The notes beneath the pieces are model-generated. The model worked only from the letters and a program-made list of their open reading frames with translations, had not been told where the DNA came from and made no database searches. This document shows, piece after piece, positions 59,363 to 64,000 of a DNA stretch of 64,000 bases. Source of the DNA: Streptomyces sp. NRRL B-3428 (GTDB taxonomy: Bacteria > Actinomycetota > Actinomycetes > Streptomycetales > Streptomycetaceae); NCBI GenBank assembly GCA_000721375.1, contig JOGW01000002.1, positions 682,001 through 746,000 on the forward strand, written 5' to 3'. The position numbers and the translations under genes are program-made. Each line of letters begins with the position of its first letter. Within the stretch, counting starts at the first letter, position 1.

Positions 59363-59788
59363 ATGACGCGCTGGGACATCCGGCCGCAGGGCGTGCAGGG
59401 TCAGCTGGAGAAGACCGCCACCAAGGCGGGCGATGTGGAGAAGGCACTCACAGCCCTTCTCACCCACCTCCAGGAGGCGGCGCAAGCGGCGGGCACGGCC
59501 GTGCCCGGCTCGCAGTCCGAGATGACCGTGCCGGGCAAGCGCGGCCCGGACAACTCGCCACTCGCGCAGAAGGCGTTGGGGCCCGTCGCGGCCGGGATCG
59601 GCGAGTTCGTCGAGGGCAAGAAGAAGGACCTCACCGACATCGCCGAGCGCATCGAGGCGTCGATGACCGGAGCGGTTTTGGCCACCCGCGAGTACATCGA
59701 GGGTGATCTGGAGGCGGCCAAGCAGGCCCAGGACGCGGCCCGCGCGGTGAACCTGGACGTCCTGCGGGACCTGCGGGGGAAGCAGTGA
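59363..59788 (+). CDS. DUF6507-like helical protein of the toxin locus
   Basis: The 141-aa protein begins MTRWDIRPQGVQG and is helical throughout, with LEKTATKAGDVEKALTALLT early and IEGDLEAAKQAQDAARAV late. It resembles small Streptomyces proteins placed before WXG100-type toxin genes and is probably a partner or chaperone of the toxin. The GTG of the toxin gene overlaps its stop by four bases. Confidence 0.65.
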   Translation: MTRWDIRPQGVQGQLEKTATKAGDVEKALTALLTHLQEAAQAAGTAVPGSQSEMTVPGKRGPDNSPLAQKALGPVAAGIGEFVEGKKKDLTDIAERIEASMTGAVLATREYIEGDLEAAKQAQDAARAVNLDVLRDLRGKQ

Positions 59789-62583
59789 GCGACAACGACG
59801 TCCCGGTCGACCCGGCTGAAGTACCGGTCTTCACAGGCAATTTGGAGACCCTCGGCGAGAAGGTCACCGCGCTGCACAAGGACGGCGAGAAGCTGTCCGA
59901 CGCCGCCGGCGACGTGCACGTCACCTTCGGCGGCATGTCCGCCTTCTACGAAGCTCCCGAAGCCGAAAAGCTCTTCGCCACCACATTGCCCGTGGTCGCC
60001 AAGGCCGACGACATGCACCTGGACGTCTCCGATGTCGCCAGCGCGCTGAGCACATATGCCGACACCGTCCGGCCGCTGGTCGACCGGCTCAGGCAGCTGA
60101 AGAAGGAAGCCGAAGACTTCCGCGCCATGACCATCGCCGATTCGGACTGGCGCGAGGACGGCGGCAAGGTCGAGGAGAACAACAACCGTCGCGTCGAGAT
60201 CGCCAAGGTGTGGGGCGACTTCCAGGAGGCCGAGGTCGCCTGCCAGAACGCGATCGTCGCCCTGGTCGGCGGCAAGGGCCTGAAGATGAACGGCAAGCCC
60301 GGCCAGAAGGGCTACTACGGCTACACCAGCGACGTCCTGTCCCAGGTCGAGGAACTCCCCTGGGGCAAGCCCGTCGAGGAATCGGTTCCCTGGTACCAGT
60401 CATACGAGTACGTCGGTGACTTCGTCGTCGGCTTCGCGGTCGACGGCGTGTGGGGCACCATCAAGGGCCTCGGCACGCTCGTCGGGATGGACGGCTGGGA
60501 CAAGGCCGGTGAGGCGTGGACCGGGCTGGGCAAGCTCGTCACCGGCCTCGCCGTAATGGCCCTCCCCGGCACCGCGGCCTTCGCACAGGCCCTGCCCGAC
60601 GGCAAGGTCAAGAACTGGATCAACGACTCGCAGAAGGCAGTCGTCGAAACCGGCAAGGCCCTGATCGCCTACGACCAGTGGGACACCCAGCCGGGCCGCG
60701 CCGCCGGCGCCACCACCTTCAACGTCGTCACCACCGTCTTCACCGGGGGCGCCACCGGAGCCGCCGCAACAGCAGGCAAGGCCGGCGCGATCGCCAAAGG
60801 CCTGTCCCTGGTCGGCAAGGGCGCCAGGCTCGTCGACCCGATGACCTACATCGGCAAGGGCGCGGGCCTCGGCCTCAGCAAGATCGGCGACGCGATCAAC
60901 GCGCTGCGCGGCAGCGGAAAGATCGAGATCCCGCCCCTGCCGGACAACGCGATCAAGCTGCCCGACGGCTACACCCTGATGGATAACGGAGACCTCTACC
61001 TCCCCAACGGCAGCCGCGTTCCCGATGGGGCGACCGCACTGCCCGACGGCCGCATCAAGGTCCCCGACAACGTGCCCGTCCTCCCGGAGAACGCCATTCC
61101 CCTCGGCCGACTCGACGACGGTCGCCAGGCATACATGCGCTCCGACGGCGCCATCATCGACGACCGCCTCAACGTCATCCAACGTCCTGAACAAGCCCCG
61201 ACAGACATCGTCGACACCCCCGCGGCACGCGCCGAGAGTCCGGCGCAGCAGCCTGCCCTCGTCGGTGCCGGAGCGCGTGCAGAGGCAGCAGCCTCCATCG
61301 GCGGCCGCGCCGACGCCGCCGCTACGGGCGCCCGCATGGACCCTGACCCCAACGGTGCAACGCACAGCACCGGGTCGGGTGGCGGGACTGCCGACAACGC
61401 GGCCGGCGGTGGCAGTCGACCGCTCAATAGGGGTGGCGCTGACGACGTGGCGCGCGGCTCAACCGGCGGCCACGAACCTCCCGTTGGGGGTCGTGGCGGC
61501 GGTTCGGGTGGCGGTTTGCCTGACGACCTGGGCCGAGCGGGGGACGACGCTGCGGCTGGCGGCGACGATGCTGCCCGCGGCGGGGACACCACTCCGGCCG
61601 GGAGCGGTGACGCGGCGAGCCCACGTGCGCAGGACGAACGCCCGCCCTTCATGCGCGACGGGGACAACCCCTACGGTCCGCCCGGCACGCTCACGCGGCA
61701 GCAGATCATGGAAATCCAGGTGTACCGCGCGAATCACGAGCCTGGTTACCTGGCGAAGTACTACTACGAGCACACGCCAGGCGATTTCCGCCGGCTCAGC
61801 ACGAAGACGTTCGATGAGAGTGGCCAAGAGCTGGTCCAGCTGAAGGGGGATCCCAACAATCCCGGCGGGGTAATTGCCGCGTCGGATGCGCCTCCTCCTC
61901 TGCCCGAGCGGATGGTTCCCGGCTCTCGCCATGAGGCCGAACGCGTCGATGTCCGTAACCAGCACACGTTGGGGCAGCTCGACGAATCCGCCGGCCACCG
62001 CCGTAGCGCCATCGACTATTCGCAGAGCTCGAAGCGCGTCAGAGGGCTGGCGGACGAAGAGCTGGCGCTGCGTCACAGCGACGAGGCCGAGCTGACACGA
62101 CTGGAGGCCGGCTACGACTACAGCGATGCCATGCGCAACAGCACCAAGAACGCAGAAGCCTATGGCGAGACAGTGGCGGAGCTCCAGGTCATCCCGGAGC
62201 ACTATCCGAACGCCACAAAGCAGACGCTTTACGGCCCTCGGAACGGCAACGACCAGTTCGACCAGGTCTGGGCACGCGAGGACGGCGGATTCGTCGTTGT
62301 AGAGGCGAAAGCCGATGTGGATACCCCATTGGGCAAGCGCGATCTGCCCGGCGGCGGTAGCGCCAAGCAGGGTTCGCGCGAGTATTTCCTCGACATCATT
62401 CGGAAGATGTACGAGCGGGAGCGCCAATTCCCCAGTGAAGGCGAGCTCGCCGACAAGCTCATGGCCGCCCTTGACGCAGGCAAGCTTGACTACATCCTGG
62501 TCAAGGGCAAGTCTGACGGTGCTCAGTACGCTGGCTACGTAAAGGAGCAGTTCGATATCTCGAAGGGCAGGAACGTCCCGTGA
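59785..62583 (+). CDS. Polymorphic toxin with C-terminal PD-(D/E)XK-like nuclease domain
   Basis: The 932-aa protein has an N-terminal helical WXG100/LXG-like module (about residues 1-150), a middle segment with weak hydrophobic stretches (about 205-300), a repeat-like region (LPDNAIKLPDGYTLMDNGD, LPNGSRVPDG) around 385-450, and a long Gly/Ala/Asp-rich linker to about 620. The C-terminal domain carries Asp826 in DQFDQVW and Glu840-x-Lys842 in VVVEAKA, with KQGSREYFLDII after it, a restriction-endonuclease-type toxin core. It is presumably exported by a type VII system and cuts DNA of competitors. The gene is coupled to the preceding gene and to the immunity gene following it (overlap of four bases). 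Confidence 0.85.
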   Translation: MSDNDVPVDPAEVPVFTGNLETLGEKVTALHKDGEKLSDAAGDVHVTFGGMSAFYEAPEAEKLFATTLPVVAKADDMHLDVSDVASALSTYADTVRPLVDRLRQLKKEAEDFRAMTIADSDWREDGGKVEENNNRRVEIAKVWGDFQEAEVACQNAIVALVGGKGLKMNGKPGQKGYYGYTSDVLSQVEELPWGKPVEESVPWYQSYEYVGDFVVGFAVDGVWGTIKGLGTLVGMDGWDKAGEAWTGLGKLVTGLAVMALPGTAAFAQALPDGKVKNWINDSQKAVVETGKALIAYDQWDTQPGRAAGATTFNVVTTVFTGGATGAAATAGKAGAIAKGLSLVGKGARLVDPMTYIGKGAGLGLSKIGDAINALRGSGKIEIPPLPDNAIKLPDGYTLMDNGDLYLPNGSRVPDGATALPDGRIKVPDNVPVLPENAIPLGRLDDGRQAYMRSDGAIIDDRLNVIQRPEQAPTDIVDTPAARAESPAQQPALVGAGARAEAAASIGGRADAAATGARMDPDPNGATHSTGSGGGTADNAAGGGSRPLNRGGADDVARGSTGGHEPPVGGRGGGSGGGLPDDLGRAGDDAAAGGDDAARGGDTTPAGSGDAASPRAQDERPPFMRDGDNPYGPPGTLTRQQIMEIQVYRANHEPGYLAKYYYEHTPGDFRRLSTKTFDESGQELVQLKGDPNNPGGVIAASDAPPPLPERMVPGSRHEAERVDVRNQHTLGQLDESAGHRRSAIDYSQSSKRVRGLADEELALRHSDEAELTRLEAGYDYSDAMRNSTKNAEAYGETVAELQVIPEHYPNATKQTLYGPRNGNDQFDQVWAREDGGFVVVEAKADVDTPLGKRDLPGGGSAKQGSREYFLDIIRKMYERERQFPSEGELADKLMAALDAGKLDYILVKGKSDGAQYAGYVKEQFDISKGRNVP

Positions 62584-63443
62584 CAGTGTCAGTCAGCCGA
62601 CACGGCAGCGCAGGGCCTGACGACGCGGCCTACGCAGACAGCCTGACGCGGCGTCTGGCCACCAGGGTCGACACCCTGGAACGGTCGCCGGACATGCTGG
62701 ATGCAGCGCTCGCCCTGGCCCAGGTCCACGTCAACGCGCGCCTCGCCGTCGACCCGGATGCTTCCCACCTCCCCACATGGGAGGCCGTGGTCTCCGCGAT
62801 GCAGATCAGCTCCGCACTGTTCGCCACGTCCGCTCCGGTCGGAAGCGGGCCTGTCGAGTGCCGCATCGGCGACGAGATTCGCGCGCTGCCGACCACTGGC
62901 CCGCTCTCGGCCCACACGGCCGGAAACTGGCTTACGGCCTTTTACTACGCGATCGTGTGCCGCGATCAGGCCCGGATGACGATGCTGTGCAACGTACCGC
63001 TCGACCTGCTGCGCGAAAGCCCCGTGGAATACGACGAGTTCATCTTCCACTGGATCGACGCGCTGCAGACCTACTGGCTCGAACGGCCGGGGCTCGTCGA
63101 CAAGTTGGTCGCAGCGATCGAAATGTCACACCCGGATCAAGCACAGAACACTGACCGCGAATCGCTGGACAGGCTCCTCTTCCAGCCGATCAGCCTGTTC
63201 CATCGCTTTATCCGCAAGGACCACGAAGCATTCCGGCAGACGCTCATCGAGGCGCTGGAACAGCACAAGGCGTACTGGAGCGCATCGGAGGAGCGCGCGA
63301 ATTCCGTGGAGGGATATCTCGCACTCGGACCGCTGGCCATGGCCTGCCTGGCCTACGACGCCCAGTTCCCGCTCGATATCGATTCGCCCTACATTCCGAG
63401 CGAACTCCTCAACCGGGCATGGCTCGGCGAATTCCCCACGTGA
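62580..63443 (+). CDS. Imm49-family immunity protein
   Basis: The 287-aa helical protein matches the Imm49 family in LPTWEAVVSAMQISSALFAT and the TAGNWLTAFYYAIVCRDQAR segment. Its GTG overlaps the toxin stop by four bases, so it is made with the toxin and should neutralise the C-terminal domain. Imm49 proteins commonly follow nuclease toxins in Streptomyces. Confidence 0.85.
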   Translation: MTVSVSRHGSAGPDDAAYADSLTRRLATRVDTLERSPDMLDAALALAQVHVNARLAVDPDASHLPTWEAVVSAMQISSALFATSAPVGSGPVECRIGDEIRALPTTGPLSAHTAGNWLTAFYYAIVCRDQARMTMLCNVPLDLLRESPVEYDEFIFHWIDALQTYWLERPGLVDKLVAAIEMSHPDQAQNTDRESLDRLLFQPISLFHRFIRKDHEAFRQTLIEALEQHKAYWSASEERANSVEGYLALGPLAMACLAYDAQFPLDIDSPYIPSELLNRAWLGEFPT

Positions 63444-63540
63444 TCCGAGCTGGTCGCGTAGTGAGCACCCGCTCCTGCGGCAGGGGCGCAGGAGCCGCGC
63501 GTGCAGGTATCCGGGCGAGAAGGGCGAGTGACAAGACCTC

Positions 63541-63978
63541 ATGAGCGACCTCTACGAGCTCCAGCTCTCGCTGGACCTTCCTAGCGATCTGAGCAACGAC
63601 GAACTTAAGTCACTGCGCTGGCATTTGGGCGCCGAAGGTCACGAGCATCCCGACGAGCAAGATGATCCGAACAACTGGCCGCTGTTTTGCTATCGCGGCC
63701 CCGCCACACGCATCGGCGGGATCTTGACAGGGGACCTGCACCACGGACCGCGCGGCTGGTCGCTCACCGTCCGCCAAGAAGTACACCCCGACGGGTTCTC
63801 GCATTTGGACTCCTTGCTGACCTGGCTCGGCGCCCGGACGACGACCCTCGGAACCGTGGGCTACCTCCGCTTCCTCGAAGACCACCTCCCCGACCTCTTC
63901 ATCGCCGATGCCAGATTGATCACACGAGTCACGGTAAAGCAGCAGCAAGCCGAGGCCACGCTGCTGCCCTACGAGTAG
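63541..63978 (+). CDS. Candidate second immunity protein
   Basis: The 145-aa protein (MSDLYELQLSLDLPSDLSND, then LRWHLGAEG, PRGWSLTVRQEVHPDG and VGYLRFLEDHLPDLFIAD) is alpha/beta in pattern and of a kind often found next to toxin-immunity pairs. I do not recognise a family. It lies 97 bases after the Imm49 gene and may be an orphan immunity gene or unrelated. Confidence 0.55.
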   Translation: MSDLYELQLSLDLPSDLSNDELKSLRWHLGAEGHEHPDEQDDPNNWPLFCYRGPATRIGGILTGDLHHGPRGWSLTVRQEVHPDGFSHLDSLLTWLGARTTTLGTVGYLRFLEDHLPDLFIADARLITRVTVKQQQAEATLLPYE

Positions 63979-64000
63979 ACGCCTGTAGGGCGCGCTAACT

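Overview
The window looks like the chromosome of a Streptomyces or close relative. It is very G+C rich (bases 17521-17580 are 45/60 G+C) with strong third-position G/C bias. Many genes begin directly after a TAnnnT -10 element with only 6-7 bases to the start codon, the leaderless arrangement common in Streptomyces. The gene families also fit: Htaa/LAXTG surface protein, Tat-exported PhoD, paired TetR operons, WXG100 proteins, NodU-type carbamoyltransferase.

Bases 1-25600 are mostly ordinary core or semi-core genes: a cell-wall-anchored Htaa protein, two PhzF-family enzymes, a primase/polymerase-like protein, a glycerophosphodiesterase, a dimethylargininase, an Rsm22-type rRNA methyltransferase, a serine hydrolase with an apparent CTG start, PhoD, a TetR-P450 operon, an aldo/keto reductase, a P-loop kinase, a glycosyltransferase, a polysaccharide deacetylase lipoprotein, a TetR/hydrolase divergent pair and a VOC-DUF1905-methyltransferase operon. 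Three TetR genes have inverted repeats in front of them. The RNase P RNA gene (25665-26073) with promoter and terminator closes this part.

Bases 26300-43160 are an accessory defence island of visibly lower G+C (bases 35581-35640 are 31/60). It holds a two-gene unit of a caspase-STAND NTPase-WD40 protein (1446 aa) and an alpha/beta hydrolase; a divergent operon of a MORC-like GHKL ATPase, a PD-(D/E)XK protein and a Z1-domain ATPase; a Vsr-type nuclease convergent with a C5 cytosine methyltransferase; then a second C5 methyltransferase, an NgoMIV-family endonuclease and an NaeI-family endonuclease. Both endonuclease families are known for GCCGGC. The NgoMIV homologue keeps the RxDR recognition motif but has Gln at a catalytic Glu position, while the NaeI homologue keeps its catalytic residues. 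A small AbrB-like gene ends the island. No integrase or transposase was seen.

Bases 43300-58230 hold a glutamyl-tRNA synthetase gene that looks like a divergent paralogue, then a tightly overlapping nine-gene minus-strand operon (53986 to 44759): ATPase-type regulator, glycosyltransferase, atypical 2-hydroxyacid dehydrogenase, MoaA-like radical SAM enzyme, a nucleotidyltransferase-like protein, a second radical SAM enzyme, carbamoyltransferase, HD hydrolase and a second glycosyltransferase. Divergent from it, across a GTCAACT repeat array, are a helix-turn-helix regulator interrupted by a one-base frameshift and a D-amino acid oxidase gene translationally coupled to it. Two coupled small genes and a LigT-like phosphoesterase follow. 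I read this as a carbamoylated, glycosylated metabolite cluster of unknown product; it is the best candidate here for an undescribed pathway.

Bases 58600-64000 hold a type VII secretion-type toxin locus: two small WXG100-like proteins, a DUF6507-like protein, a 932-aa polymorphic toxin with a C-terminal PD-(D/E)XK-like domain, an Imm49-family immunity protein and a further candidate immunity protein.
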